A stretch of DNA of 64,000 nt, taken from contig NZ_FSRU01000002.1 of assembly GCF_900142845.1 (NCBI RefSeq), positions 124,001 through 188,000 of the forward strand, in the 5' to 3' direction. Every line of letters begins with the position of its first letter. Within the stretch, counting starts at the first letter, position 1. A program made the translations under genes and the position numbers. Positions 8,454-17,734 of the stretch are shown in pieces. The notes under the pieces are model-generated. The model searched no databases. It was not told the origin of the DNA and saw nothing but the letters and a program-made list of their open reading frames with translations. This DNA comes from Paraburkholderia phenazinium (GTDB lineage Bacteria > Pseudomonadota > Gammaproteobacteria > Burkholderiales > Burkholderiaceae).

Positions 8454-9908
8454 GTGACACGCACTACCCGCAAGCGTCTGCCTTGCCTTGCATCGCTCAT
8501 GCTATTGACCGCCGCGCCGCATGTCTGGGCGGCGGGCCTGGACTGCAGCCGCGCCGAAGGCGACACGCAGACCGCAATCTGCGCCCATCCCGACCTGCAA
8601 CGCCTCGACCTCAGACTGTCGGCGGCGTACGGCAGACTGATTGGCGCGCAGTCGCAGCAGCGCGCGTCGATTCGCGAGGCGCAACTCGCCTGGCTGAAAC
8701 TTCGCGATCAATGCGGCGCCCAGACGGACTGCCTCAAGGACAAGTATCAGGAGCGCCTCGGTGCGTTGCAAAACCAGTTGCGCGAGGTGGACGCATACAA
8801 GCCGGATAGCGTGGACCTGCAGGCGCTGCAGGATTTGCGCGCCGCCGTCGAGGCGATGCGCAGGACCGATCCGCAGTTTCCGCTCGAGAAGGTCCTCGCC
8901 GGTCTGGCGATCAAGACGGGGCAGACGACGTTCTCGAATGTCGGGGATAGCGCGAGCGACGACGGTGCGCATTTTCCCACTGTGCGGCCGGTCGGCGTGA
9001 CGGCCGACGAGTGGAACGCCTTGCTCGCCTCGCGGATCGACGGAGGCGGCGAGAACGGCACCGCGTCCTATACGCTGCTCCATATCGACGGCAACCCGCA
9101 GCGCGATCTGGTGATCGACTCGTACAGCGGCGGGACCGGTCTGTTCACCCTCACGAGCGTCCTGCGCCGTAAAGGCGGCAAATTCGTAGGCGCGTACTTG
9201 CCCGCCAGTCAGCGTATCGACGCGAATGCGCAGGCAAGCGATGCCGACACGGCCGCCACCGATGCCGCCGCCGATCTCGCCGACGGCCAGACGGCGTTGT
9301 ACTCGCAAAGCGACCGTGGCGCGAATCAGGACGCTGTCTGGATCAGCTTGCGCGGACGCGTCTACGCGGCGTATCGCAACGGCTCGTACGGCCAGGACGA
9401 TGTCTATCTGCTCAGGCCGTTGACGATCGTCGGCGCGGTGCCGAAGCTGACGGTTCACTACCGCTACAACCTGTTGCTGCCGAAGGTCCAGAAGAACGAG
9501 GACAAAGGCACGGTGACGACGCTCGACGACCCGCTGTACGCGGCGTTGACGCACGCAGTGGCTCAGTTGAACGCGGAGCCGGTCAAGAGCAGTGGGGACG
9601 AGACGAAGCCGCTTTGTCCGGTCCCGCCCAACGTCACCGGCGACGAGCGTCTCGAGTATGAGAGCTACGGTCCGGGTCACTACAGCTACGATATCGTCGG
9701 CGACGTCCCGGTGTGGCTGGGACATCAATGCTATCTGGGGCGCGTGGTCGACTGGTTCGGCCGCTATTCCGCAGACGGCGTCGAGGCGCAGCTCTGGATG
9801 CGCAAGCCGGGTGACGTCGAGAACACCCGCACCTTTACGATGCATGGCGTGCGGACTACAAGCGGCGTCGATACATCGGTTGGGAAGGTTGAGGCGGACA
9901 ACGGCTAG
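8454..9908 (+). CDS. Secreted protein with N-terminal LprI (DUF1311) domain
   Basis: This is a 484-residue exported protein. Residues 1-26 form a signal peptide with a basic start and a LASLMLLTAAPHVWA hydrophobic core. Residues 29-105 match the LprI/DUF1311 fold: LDCSRAEGDTQTAICAHPDL, then REAQLAWLKLRDQCG with paired cysteines. The founding member LprI is a lysozyme inhibitor. The remaining ~380 residues are much longer than a bare LprI protein. They contain beta-rich, Asp/Gly-rich stretches such as DLVIDSYSGGTGLFTL that I cannot assign. The translation start is GTG. Inhibitor activity is only a family-based guess. Confidence 0.8.
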   Translation: MTRTTRKRLPCLASLMLLTAAPHVWAAGLDCSRAEGDTQTAICAHPDLQRLDLRLSAAYGRLIGAQSQQRASIREAQLAWLKLRDQCGAQTDCLKDKYQERLGALQNQLREVDAYKPDSVDLQALQDLRAAVEAMRRTDPQFPLEKVLAGLAIKTGQTTFSNVGDSASDDGAHFPTVRPVGVTADEWNALLASRIDGGGENGTASYTLLHIDGNPQRDLVIDSYSGGTGLFTLTSVLRRKGGKFVGAYLPASQRIDANAQASDADTAATDAAADLADGQTALYSQSDRGANQDAVWISLRGRVYAAYRNGSYGQDDVYLLRPLTIVGAVPKLTVHYRYNLLLPKVQKNEDKGTVTTLDDPLYAALTHAVAQLNAEPVKSSGDETKPLCPVPPNVTGDERLEYESYGPGHYSYDIVGDVPVWLGHQCYLGRVVDWFGRYSADGVEAQLWMRKPGDVENTRTFTMHGVRTTSGVDTSVGKVEADNG

Positions 9909-10030
9909 TCACGCTTGCGTGACGCCGAATGCATCCATGCCGCTACCGGTCAGGCGCAGCGTCTTTGACAGGGGCAGGGCAGGGGGAGCGGAAAGACGGA
10001 GGGCGTTGAGAACGCTTATTGAGAACGCTT

Positions 10031-10056
10031 AATGAGGCGGCAGGCGCCGCCTCATT
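10031..10056. terminator. Perfect 11-bp hairpin between convergent genes
   Basis: AATGAGGCGGC and GCCGCCTCATT pair perfectly around an AGGC loop. The hairpin sits between the plus-strand LprI-domain gene and the minus-strand TPR gene, so it can end both transcripts. Neither side has a long T run, so efficiency is uncertain. Confidence 0.65.
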
Positions 10057-10065
10057 CACAACAAT

Positions 10066-11265
10066 TTACTTCGACGCTACCAGAATCCACAAACGGGCAA
10101 GGTCAGCCGATCCATCGTCGCCCTTGACCGCCTTGAACGCCTGAATCGCCTTGGCCTTCTGTCCGGCGATGAAATACGCTTCGCCCAGATGCAGTTGCGC
10201 CTGATCCGGATGTTCGAGGCCGCCCTTGGCAATCAAGGCTTCCATCGTCGCCAGACCCTGCTGCGCCTGACCCGCGAACACCTGATTGAAGGCCGCATCG
10301 AACGGCGGAATCGGCACGCCGTTGCTGTCCACCGTGCTGGTCGCACGCTTGGCCGCCAGCGCCTGCAGACGCTTCTCGCGATCCGCACCGGCGTCGTGAC
10401 CCAGCACGCCGGACGAGAAGCCCTGATCGATCACCTGCTTGCCTTCGGCCGTTGTGCCCGCAACGATCGCCAGCTGCGTCATCTGCATGTAGTCGTCAGC
10501 CGTCGTCAGCGAACCGGTAGCACGGCGCAGACGATAGGTGTCGATATCCAGACCCGACGAGTACCCCGGCTTGCTGCGAATCGCCGAGAACAGGTCATCC
10601 CAGTACGATTGCTTCGGGTGGAACGCCACCAGCTTTTCGAGCGCACCGCGATAGGTGGCCGAATCGTTGGACTTCTGTGCGCACGTACCCAGCAACTGCA
10701 GTTGCGACTCGTCCGGTGCATGACCGGCGCGCGCCTGTGCATCCACGGTAGGCTTGAGCAGGCTCACCACGTTTGCGCAGTCGCCCGACAGGTAGTACGA
10801 CTGGATCAGCAGGACGCGCATGTCCGGGTCCGTGCCGCCTGCCTTCAGGTAGCGCTGCGCGGTCCTGATAGCCTGCGGATAGCTCTTTTCCTGAAAGTAG
10901 ATGCCGGCGAGCGCCGCCGTGGTGCGCTGTTCGTCCGCGCCCGTCAGCTTGCCCGATGCCAGCAGCGTTTCGTAGGCCTTGGCCGCGGTGCCGGAGTCGC
11001 CGGCCGCGGCGGCAGCCGCACCGCGCATCTCTTCGACCATATAGCTTTCATACGGCGTCTTGTTCGGCACGGCGTCCGCCTGGGCGATCTTCGCCAGCGC
11101 GTCCTGGTACTTGTGAGCCCGGTACGAATCCTGCGCCGCGTTGAGCGGCTTGGCCACTTCGGGGCGCAGCGTGTCGGCGGCATGTGCGCCCGGCAGCACG
11201 ACGAGGGCAGACAGCCCCCCGAAAGCGGCCGCGATCACGGCACGCTTGAACCGTTGATGGATCAT
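10066..11265 (-). CDS. Periplasmic tetratricopeptide-repeat protein of the TonB operon
   Basis: This ~399-residue protein has a signal peptide (AFGGLSALVVLPGAHA ending near residue 30) followed by TPR-like helical pairs such as AAQDSYRAHKYQDALAKIAQ and AALAGIYFQEKSYPQAIRTA. The ATG at 11265 is preferred because GGGAG lies just upstream; a GTG at 11277 is also possible. It follows two ExbD genes by 16 bases, so it is the last gene of the tonB operon. Related TPR proteins accompany TonB systems in other proteobacteria and probably help energise or organise outer-membrane transport. The partner is unknown. Confidence 0.8.
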   Translation of the reverse strand: MIHQRFKRAVIAAAFGGLSALVVLPGAHAADTLRPEVAKPLNAAQDSYRAHKYQDALAKIAQADAVPNKTPYESYMVEEMRGAAAAAAGDSGTAAKAYETLLASGKLTGADEQRTTAALAGIYFQEKSYPQAIRTAQRYLKAGGTDPDMRVLLIQSYYLSGDCANVVSLLKPTVDAQARAGHAPDESQLQLLGTCAQKSNDSATYRGALEKLVAFHPKQSYWDDLFSAIRSKPGYSSGLDIDTYRLRRATGSLTTADDYMQMTQLAIVAGTTAEGKQVIDQGFSSGVLGHDAGADREKRLQALAAKRATSTVDSNGVPIPPFDAAFNQVFAGQAQQGLATMEALIAKGGLEHPDQAQLHLGEAYFIAGQKAKAIQAFKAVKGDDGSADLARLWILVASK

Positions 11266-11281
11266 TAGCTCTCCCACTTCC

Positions 11282-11710
11282 TTATTGCATGTACTGCTCG
11301 TTGCCGATCAAACCGATCTTGGTGGCGCCGACACGTTGCGCCGCAGCCAGCACGGCAGCGACGTCCTTGTACGGCACCAGCTTGTTCGGCAGCAGATGGA
11401 TCTCAGCCTGCACCGGCTCAGCAGCAACCTGAGACAGCTTGGAGTTGAGCGTGGCCTGGTCCGGGATCACCGTGCCGTTCCACATCATCGTGCCGTCGAA
11501 GTCGATATCGATCTGCACCACCTCCGGCTGCACGAGCGGCGGGGGAGGGTTGCCGACCGGCAGGTTCATCTTGATGGCGTGCGTCTGGATCGGAATCGTG
11601 ATGATCAGCATGATCAGCAGCACCAGCATCACGTCGATCAGCGGCGTGGTGTTGATGTCGACCATCACATCCGGTTCGCTACCGCCGCCCGAAGATACGT
11701 TCATTCCCAT
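11282..11710 (-). CDS. exbD: ExbD/TolR-family biopolymer transport protein (second copy)
   Basis: This 142-residue inner-membrane protein has one N-terminal transmembrane helix and a periplasmic domain. The conserved proton-channel Asp is in DINTTPLIDVMLVLLIMLI. The ATG at 11710 has a strong AAGGAG site; a longer frame to 11770 lacks one. It differs from the first ExbD in its linker (LPVGNPPPPLVQPEV) and C terminus. Two ExbD copies in one tonB operon are also known from Xanthomonas, where only one is needed for iron uptake. Confidence 0.93.
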   Translation of the reverse strand: MGMNVSSGGGSEPDVMVDINTTPLIDVMLVLLIMLIITIPIQTHAIKMNLPVGNPPPPLVQPEVVQIDIDFDGTMMWNGTVIPDQATLNSKLSQVAAEPVQAEIHLLPNKLVPYKDVAAVLAAAQRVGATKIGLIGNEQYMQ

Positions 11711-11773
11711 AATCAGCTCCTTCCTGTCGATCGGACCGGGCGCTTGAGCGCCGGGTCCGATCCCATGCAACGC

Positions 11774-12199
11774 TTAACCTCCGCGCGGCGGCGGCTCAGT
11801 AATAAACGACACCTTGGCGATGCCAGCACGCTCGCAGGCGGTGATCACGCGGCCGATAAACTCGTAACGCGTGTTCTGGTCGCCGCGCACGTTGACTTCC
11901 GGCTGCGGTTGCATCACAGACACGGTCTTCAACTGCGTGAGCAGCGTCGCTGCATCCACATGCTTCTCGTTCCAGAAGAAATCGCCATCGCGGTTGACCG
12001 CGATCACGATACTTTTGGGCGTGGTCTGCAGCGGCTGGACTGCCTCATTCGGCAACTTCACCGGCACCGTGTGCGTAACAACAGGAATCGTGATCAGGAA
12101 GATGATCAGCAAAACCAGCATCACATCGACTAGCGGCGTGGTGTTGATGTTGGAGATGACTTCGTCGTCATCCCCATCTTGCCCAACGCTCATAGCCAT
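11774..12199 (-). CDS. exbD: ExbD/TolR-family biopolymer transport protein (first copy)
   Basis: This 141-residue protein has an acidic cytoplasmic N terminus (GQDGDDDEVISN) and then the helix TTPLVDVMLVLLIIFLITI carrying the essential Asp. The periplasmic part contains VNVRGDQNTRYEFIGRVITA, a typical ExbD dimer-domain motif. It lies 3 bases after exbB, as expected for subunits of one proton channel that powers TonB. Confidence 0.94.
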   Translation of the reverse strand: MAMSVGQDGDDDEVISNINTTPLVDVMLVLLIIFLITIPVVTHTVPVKLPNEAVQPLQTTPKSIVIAVNRDGDFFWNEKHVDAATLLTQLKTVSVMQPQPEVNVRGDQNTRYEFIGRVITACERAGIAKVSFITEPPPRGG

Positions 12200-12202
12200 G
12201 AC

Positions 12203-13126
12203 TTACCCCGCTTGTTCGACCAGCGTAGCCTTCTGACCTGCGACGCCGCGCTTCGAGCGACGGCTGCCGGCCAGCAGGACGGTGTGCAGTTGTGCGCCGA
12301 AGGCACGGACACGTTCCATCACCGACTTGTTGCGGCGAACCAGGAAGTTGTAGCCGAGCACAGCCGGAACCGCGACGGCCAGACCGATTGCCGTCATGAT
12401 CAGCGCTTCACCGACCGGACCTGCAACCTTGTCGATCGATGCCTGACCGGCGATACCGATGGCCGTCAGCGCGTGATAAATACCCCAGACCGTACCGAAC
12501 AGGCCGACGAACGGCGCCGTGGAGCCGACCGTACCGAGGAAGGCGAGGCCGTCCTGCAGGCGGTTCGACACGTTGGTGATGGCGCGCTCGACCGACACGT
12601 CGATCCAGGTGTTGCGGTCGACGGCTTCGAGCAGCGCTTCGTCGTGGTGTTCGCCGGCTTCGATCGCGGTTTCGGCGATGAAGCGGAACGGCGACGATTC
12701 GTCGAGCAGCTTCGCGCCTTCGGCGAGCGACGGAGCGGTCCACAGCTGTTCGTCGGCGCTCTTGGCGCGACGGTTGGCGCGGTATTGCTCGAAGAACTTC
12801 GTGATCATGATGTACCAGCTACCCATCGACATGATCACCAGCAGGATCAGCACGAAGCGGGCAACGAAGTCGCCGTTTTTCCACAGGGCGCCGAGGCCGT
12901 ACGGGTTGTTGACGGTTTCGGAGGTGGCCGGTGCCGGCGGCGGCACAGCCTGGTCCGCGGGCGCTGCTGCGGGTGCAGCCGTCGGTGCGGCGTCGGTTGC
13001 CGATGCTGCTGCTACGGTTGCGTCGCTAGCTTGCGCGTAGGCAATTTGCGGTGCGACAAAGGTCGTCGCCGTGGTTACGGCGAACACCATGCTTGCCGCC
13101 ACTGCGGCGAGAGAACGCTTCTTCAT
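12203..13126 (-). CDS. exbB: ExbB/TolQ/MotA proton-channel protein with N-terminal extension
   Basis: This 307-residue protein forms the pentameric proton channel with ExbD. It has a signal-peptide-like start (SLAAVAASMVFAVTTA), then ~60 Ala/Pro-rich residues, then the usual three transmembrane helices. The conserved channel segments are FLGTVGSTAPFVGLFGTVWG and GPVGEALIMTAIGLAVAVPA. The extension makes it longer than E. coli ExbB (244 residues) and should sit in the periplasm. It follows tonB by 75 bases. Confidence 0.94.
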   Translation of the reverse strand: MKKRSLAAVAASMVFAVTTATTFVAPQIAYAQASDATVAAASATDAAPTAAPAAAPADQAVPPPAPATSETVNNPYGLGALWKNGDFVARFVLILLVIMSMGSWYIMITKFFEQYRANRRAKSADEQLWTAPSLAEGAKLLDESSPFRFIAETAIEAGEHHDEALLEAVDRNTWIDVSVERAITNVSNRLQDGLAFLGTVGSTAPFVGLFGTVWGIYHALTAIGIAGQASIDKVAGPVGEALIMTAIGLAVAVPAVLGYNFLVRRNKSVMERVRAFGAQLHTVLLAGSRRSKRGVAGQKATLVEQAG

Positions 13127-13201
13127 GTCTGCTCCAGTTCATGCGTTGAACTTGTACAACGTGACTAATAAATCGCTACCGGTACCGCTCGGTTCGTGGG
13201 T

Positions 13202-13909
13202 TCAGTTCAGGTTAAACGAGAACGGAACCTGGACACGGACAGGTTGGCCTTGGGAAACGCAACTAAACTTCTTTACAGCATTGAACGCCGCGCGATCGAG
13301 TGAAGAGTCTTCCGACGACTTCGCGACATGCTCATCCGTAATATGGCCCTGCGGATCGACTACGAATTCGATGAGTACGTCACCCGTGACGTTGTTTTCC
13401 TGAGCTTCCTTCGGATAGACCACGGATGAGCGGACCTGATCGGAGTTCGGGCATGCCACGTCAACCTGAGCGCTCACCGGCTTGGACGGTGCGACCGGTG
13501 CGGGCGGGGCAGGCGGCGGCGCGGGCTGGGCCACGACCGGTGCGGCCTGGTGCGTAATGGTGGGCTGCGGCGGCGTCGGCACGTTCACTTCCGGCGGCGG
13601 CACGAACGGCGGCGGCGGCGGTGCGAACTTCGGCGGCGGCAACTGCACGACAGGCAACGGCGGCGGCGGAGGCGGCTTCACCGGCTCGATGATCTTGGTT
13701 TCAATCGGATGTTGAATGACCTGCACCACCTTGGTGGCGAGGCCGTTGAGCAGTGCATAAATCAGCACCACGTGGAGGAGAAGAACGGCGGCAATACCGC
13801 CAAAGCGGCGCACGGGGTTCTGCTGCTTTTTCCCGAACTCGCGCGGGCGCCCAGTTCTCTGAACCGGGGACGTGCCCGCCGGAAACTGCCCTTCAACTTT
13901 CATAACCAC
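13202..13909 (-). CDS. tonB: TonB energy transducer
   Basis: This 235-residue protein has a short basic cytoplasmic tail and one transmembrane helix (IAAVLLLHVVLIYALL, residues 39-54). A rigid periplasmic proline-rich stretch of about 70 residues (PPPPPPLPVV onward) follows, then a C-terminal TonB domain with VVYPKEAQENNVTGDVLIEF. It transmits proton-motive force to outer-membrane receptors. GTG at 13909 has a GGAGG site 7 bases away; the ATG at 13903 is the alternative. As first gene of the operon it likely carries the main promoter in the region to its right. I found no convincing Fur box there. Confidence 0.95.
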   Translation of the reverse strand: MVMKVEGQFPAGTSPVQRTGRPREFGKKQQNPVRRFGGIAAVLLLHVVLIYALLNGLATKVVQVIQHPIETKIIEPVKPPPPPPLPVVQLPPPKFAPPPPPFVPPPEVNVPTPPQPTITHQAAPVVAQPAPPPAPPAPVAPSKPVSAQVDVACPNSDQVRSSVVYPKEAQENNVTGDVLIEFVVDPQGHITDEHVAKSSEDSSLDRAAFNAVKKFSCVSQGQPVRVQVPFSFNLN

Positions 13910-14861
13910 CTTCGTTCCTCCCGGCGTGAACCGCCCATTTCCGTGACTGCAGCGTTCTTGCTACGTCGAAACATTGTTTACTTCAGCCCCAATGCGGGCG
14001 CGCAACATTCTTTTGGACTCCAGATGGGGTGTCGCCGTACCACTCGCCCCGGGCTCCAAGGCCTCAGCCTTCGCTTCCTATCCCGGGTGCAACGGCATCA
14101 CGCCGTCTGTGTGCAAGGCGTGTGCCCGCTTCGGACAGATTCTGAGCGGTCCGCGGGGATGAGCGGAAACAGCCAGTAATCTATCTGCGTAGAAGTACTA
14201 ATAGACGGTATTTGATACATCCCCTTCGGTTTGGCACAGGCTGCGACGAACGAAAAGAAGCTCGAACGTCACACGTTTTTCACAGGCCAGCGCTACTTGG
14301 CTGTGATTCCTGCGACGGAACGATATCAGTTCAAAATCGCGCGTCAAACTTTTTTTGATAGGGGCATACTGTGTTTAGAGGGTGCGCTCTAATCGTGAGC
14401 GGGCTGTTGCGCCAGTTTGCTTACAATCACGGACGATCCGGCCAGAAAATCCGTTTGCGCTCAACGATATGCCGAATGATGTTGTAAGGTTGTGAAGGCT
14501 CGCGTTAATACTGATTTACGGCACGCTGGAAAACAGCATTAAGAATAGGCGCTGCGCGGGTCGATTCTAAAGCAGGCGAGCGGTTGACTGCACGAGGAAA
14601 AAAACGTATTGCGGCCCGAGCAGGCGGTGCAGACGAAGCGGGTGCAGTTGGCGTTGCGCGGTTCGCGCGTGGCGAGGGCGGCGCTTGCGCACTATGAGAG
14701 TCGCAGTGGCGTCGCAAGCGCGATGAATGCGCTTCGAGAGGGGCGCGGCAGAGATGAAAATCTCTGCCGCCAACATGAAGAATTTTTCAGGGCGGGCGTT
14801 TGCCCGATTCACGTTGCACGATGGGCTTCCGAGCGACGCTCGATTGGCGCCCGATTGACAA
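13910..14861. other. Gene-free interval upstream of tonB
   Basis: About 950 bases without a believable gene. Codon-like frames here lack ribosome sites and protein character. The part next to tonB should hold its promoter. Positions 14170-14370 are AT-richer than the rest. The right end holds the hairpin at 14745-14770. Confidence 0.55.
14745..14770 (-). terminator. Hairpin downstream of the DUF4148 gene
   Basis: GCGGCAGAGA and TCTCTGCCGC form a perfect 10-bp stem with a TGAAAA loop, about 90 bases beyond the stop of the minus-strand DUF4148 gene. It is a probable terminator, though it lacks a strong T tract. Confidence 0.6.
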
Positions 14862-15179
14862 TTAGCTGGCCGGATTGGCGACGCCCTGCGCATTCGTCGC
14901 GGATGCGGCCGGCATGCAGTCGGCGCGATATTCAGCCTGCAGTTTCTGTTCGGCCGCCTGGATGTCGGCGGGGTAGATGTTTTCGTTGGCGGTCGGGTCA
15001 TAACCCACGGCTTCCAGTTCTCCGAGTTCGCGCATCAGTTGCTTGTGCGTGACCTCGCCCTTCGTGTGCGTGAACGGATACGAGTTGCACTGCTTCGGCG
15101 TGAGTCCCGGCGCAGCCATGGCAGACGCGCTGCCTGCGAGCAGAAGGGTCATCAAGACGGTACGGGTGGCGAGTTTCAT
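14862..15179 (-). CDS. DUF4148-family small secreted protein
   Basis: This ~105-residue protein has a cleavable signal peptide (RTVLMTLLLAGSASAMAA). A short mature part follows with the family pattern: KGEVTHKQLMRELGELEAVG, a YDP/NENIYPADIQAAEQKL helix and a Cys near the C terminus. The ATG at 15179 is chosen because GGAGGA lies 8 bases upstream. DUF4148 proteins are abundant in Burkholderia relatives and respond to various stresses, but their function is unknown. Confidence 0.85.
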   Translation of the reverse strand: MKLATRTVLMTLLLAGSASAMAAPGLTPKQCNSYPFTHTKGEVTHKQLMRELGELEAVGYDPTANENIYPADIQAAEQKLQAEYRADCMPAASATNAQGVANPAS

Positions 15180-15583
15180 GTTTGCATCCTCCATGGATCA
15201 GGTGGTCAAGGGCAGCGGCAAGGGGCCGTTGCATGCAAACAGGCTAGTGGATGGGCGATACCGTTTCGCCCTCGCAACCATGAAAGATCCTTCATCTCCA
15301 GGCCGCGGCCGCGCAGGCCGCCAAACCGGGCGTCGCCCGCTCACCCCCGCCGGTGCTGGCGCCCTTCGCGAACTTAAATGTTTTTTAATGAAACCGATGC
15401 GTGACGGTTACTTGCGCGCGCGTAGCCTGTGCACATCGCTGTCACCCCTACGCCACGGTGCTTTGCGTGCCGTCCGACTCGAATTCAACCCGCTAGCCGA
15501 ATATGGCATCATGTCCTTCTACCGATAACCCGTCGCGCACGCCGCTCAAGTTGGCCGAGTTTGTCGCTGCGCGTGAAATCATC
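15180..15583. other. Divergent intergenic region (DUF4148 / response regulator)
   Basis: About 400 bases separate the divergent DUF4148 and OmpR-type genes and should contain both promoters. A GC-rich GGCCGCGGCCGC tract lies near 15301-15312. No further feature can be supported. Confidence 0.5.
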
Positions 15584-16261
15584 ATGTCGCGAGTGCTGAC
15601 CATCGAAGATGACGAGATCACCGCCAACGAAATTGTCGGTGAGCTGAAGAGCCGCGGCTTTACCGTGGACTGGGTGGCGAACGGCCGCGACGGCATGGCG
15701 CGCGCCATGAGCGACGAGTACGACGTGATCACGCTCGACCGCATGCTGCCGGGCGTCGACGGGCTGACCATCCTCACCACCATGCGCAGCATCGGCATCC
15801 AGACGCCGGTTCTGATGCTGAGCGCGCTGGGCGACGTGGACGAACGCGTGCGCGGCTTGCGGGCCGGCGGCGACGACTACCTGACCAAACCCTTCGACCC
15901 CGAAGAGATGACCGCGCGCCTCGAAGTCCTGTTGCGCCGCAGTCAAACTCCGACCACGCCGTTCGAAACGACGCTGCGCGTCGGGCCCCTCGAACTCGAT
16001 CTGATTTCGCGCAAGGTTCAGCGCGACGGCGAAGAGATCGTGCTGCTGCCCACCGAATACCGCGTGCTCGAATTCATGATGCGCCACGCCGGCCAGACCA
16101 TTACCCGCACCATGCTGTTCGAAGCGGTGTGGGGCTACCACTTCGATCCGGGCACCAACCTGATCGACGTGCACATGGGCCGCCTGCGCAAGAAGATCGA
16201 TCCACCGGGCGTCAAACAGATGATCCAGACCGTGCGGGGCTCGGGTTATATCCTCGCGTGA
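15584..16261 (+). CDS. OmpR/PhoB-family response regulator
   Basis: This 225-residue regulator has a complete receiver (acidic pocket IEDDE at residues 7-11, phospho-acceptor Asp52 in ITLDRMLPG, Lys in DYLTKPFD). It also has a winged-helix DNA-binding domain ending in IQTVRGSGYILA. The ATG at 15584 matches the family start; a longer frame from 15503 adds 27 unrelated residues. The kinase gene starts 10 bases downstream, so the two form a two-component pair. It is strikingly similar to the orphan regulator at 25310-25984. The signal is unknown; metal-responsive CopR/IrlR-type regulators have this form. Confidence 0.93.
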   Translation: MSRVLTIEDDEITANEIVGELKSRGFTVDWVANGRDGMARAMSDEYDVITLDRMLPGVDGLTILTTMRSIGIQTPVLMLSALGDVDERVRGLRAGGDDYLTKPFDPEEMTARLEVLLRRSQTPTTPFETTLRVGPLELDLISRKVQRDGEEIVLLPTEYRVLEFMMRHAGQTITRTMLFEAVWGYHFDPGTNLIDVHMGRLRKKIDPPGVKQMIQTVRGSGYILA

Positions 16262-16271
16262 GCAGACTATC

Positions 16272-17672
16272 TTGACGGACCACTCTTTCCCCGCGCAATC
16301 CGCACTGGGGCGCCGCTGGCATTCCACGACCTTTCGCCTGATTGCGGTCTATGCCGTCATCTTCTCCCTTTCGGTGATGTCGCTGCTGGCGTTTATCGGC
16401 TGCGCGGTGACGGGCGACATGGAGCGCGAAACCGACGTCGTGATGGAATGGCAGCTCATCTATTTCGACTCGATGCCGCATGGCGAACTGGCCGCTGCCA
16501 TTCATCGCCGGCTCGAGCACGAGCGGATGCATGCTAACTACTACGGGTTGTTCTCCGCCGACGGCCAGCTGATCGCCGGCGACGTGCTCAAGCTGCCCCC
16601 CGATCTGCAGGCCGACCGGCACGGCATGACACTCCACCACACCTTGCAGGTCACGGGCGGCGAGCCGGCCCCGGTGGTGCGGGCGATGGCCGAGCGCCGC
16701 CACGACGGCGAAACGCTCGTGCTGGCGCGCGACCTCACGCACATCCTGCGGATTCGCGAGACCATCATCAACGCCTTGATCGGCGGCGGCGTGCTTTGCC
16801 TCGTGGCGGGCGTGGTGGGCGGCCTCGCTCTCAGCGTGCGGCAGATGCGCCGCCTGAAGGCGATCCGCCGCGTGACCCTGCGCATCGCTCAGGGCGATCT
16901 CGGCCAGCGTTTGCCGATTGGCGGCCGCGATGAAATCGACATGCTGGCGCATCTGGTCAATCACATGCTGGCGGAAGTCGAACGCCTGATGAACGAAGTG
17001 AAGGGCGCCTGCGACGGCATCGCCCACGATCTGCGCACGCCGCTTGCGCATGTGCGCACCTTGCTGGGACACATCGCCGAGCGCTCGGACGCGCTCGAAG
17101 ACGGAGCCTTGACGACGCTGGTGGAACGCGCCCGCGGCGAGACCGACGCGTTGCTCGACCGCTTTCGCGCCATGCTGCGCATCTCCGAGATCGGCACCCT
17201 GCAACGGCGCGGCGGCTTTGCCGAGGTGGAACTGCAGGCGCTGGTCGAAGAGGTCGCCGAACTGTACGAGCCGCTCGCCGAGCTTCGCTCGCTCAGCTTT
17301 GCGGTCGAAGCCGAGAGCGTGCAAGCCATTCACGGCGACCGGGCGCTCCTGTTCGAAGCGTTCAGCAACCTGCTCGACAATGCCTTCAAGTTCACGCCCG
17401 CAGGCGGGGCGGTGCGCATGGTGCTGAGCCGGACGCCTGCGGGGCCGCTGGTGGAGATCGTCGACAACGGCCCGGGCATCCCGCTGGATGAGCGCGACGC
17501 CGTGCTGCAACGCTTCTACCGCGGCGAGCGCACGCGTCACCTGGCCGGTTCGGGCCTCGGTCTCAGCATCGTCTCGGCGGTGATCCGCGTGCATGACTTC
17601 ACGATGCGCATCGGTAACGCGGAACCTGGCGCACGCGTGAGTATCGAATGTTGGTCGAGGACATTGGCATGA
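16272..17672 (+). CDS. Membrane sensor histidine kinase
   Basis: This 466-residue inner-membrane kinase is paired with the preceding regulator. Transmembrane helices lie near residues 21-43 and 163-185, flanking a ~120-residue periplasmic sensor. They are followed by HAMP and a HisKA domain with His252 in IAHDLRTPL. The HATPase part has N (FSNLLDNAFKFTPAGG), G1 (VDNGPGI) and G2 (GSGLGLSIV) boxes. The likely start is TTG at 16272, because the next in-frame ATG lies beyond the first membrane helix. The periplasmic sensor has His-rich patches (HGMTLHHTL, HERMHANYYG) that might bind metal; this is only a suggestion. Confidence 0.92.
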   Translation: MTDHSFPAQSALGRRWHSTTFRLIAVYAVIFSLSVMSLLAFIGCAVTGDMERETDVVMEWQLIYFDSMPHGELAAAIHRRLEHERMHANYYGLFSADGQLIAGDVLKLPPDLQADRHGMTLHHTLQVTGGEPAPVVRAMAERRHDGETLVLARDLTHILRIRETIINALIGGGVLCLVAGVVGGLALSVRQMRRLKAIRRVTLRIAQGDLGQRLPIGGRDEIDMLAHLVNHMLAEVERLMNEVKGACDGIAHDLRTPLAHVRTLLGHIAERSDALEDGALTTLVERARGETDALLDRFRAMLRISEIGTLQRRGGFAEVELQALVEEVAELYEPLAELRSLSFAVEAESVQAIHGDRALLFEAFSNLLDNAFKFTPAGGAVRMVLSRTPAGPLVEIVDNGPGIPLDERDAVLQRFYRGERTRHLAGSGLGLSIVSAVIRVHDFTMRIGNAEPGARVSIECWSRTLA

Positions 17673-17734
17673 CCGGTTCCGCTCGCCCTCGCGTGTCCGG
17701 TTTCCTTTCCCATCCCGCTTTGACAGGTGGCTGA

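Noticed and set aside
8502..9845. 447-codon frame antisense to the LprI-domain gene
   Set aside because: No signal or motif; the plus-strand gene has a signal peptide and a known domain.
10007..10033. Two adjacent copies of TGAGAACGCTTA before the terminator
   Set aside because: Only two copies, probably a small duplication with no evident function.
14505..15052. Overlapping small frames upstream of tonB and antisense to the DUF4148 gene
   Set aside because: Arg/Ser/Pro-rich translations typical of non-coding high-GC DNA.
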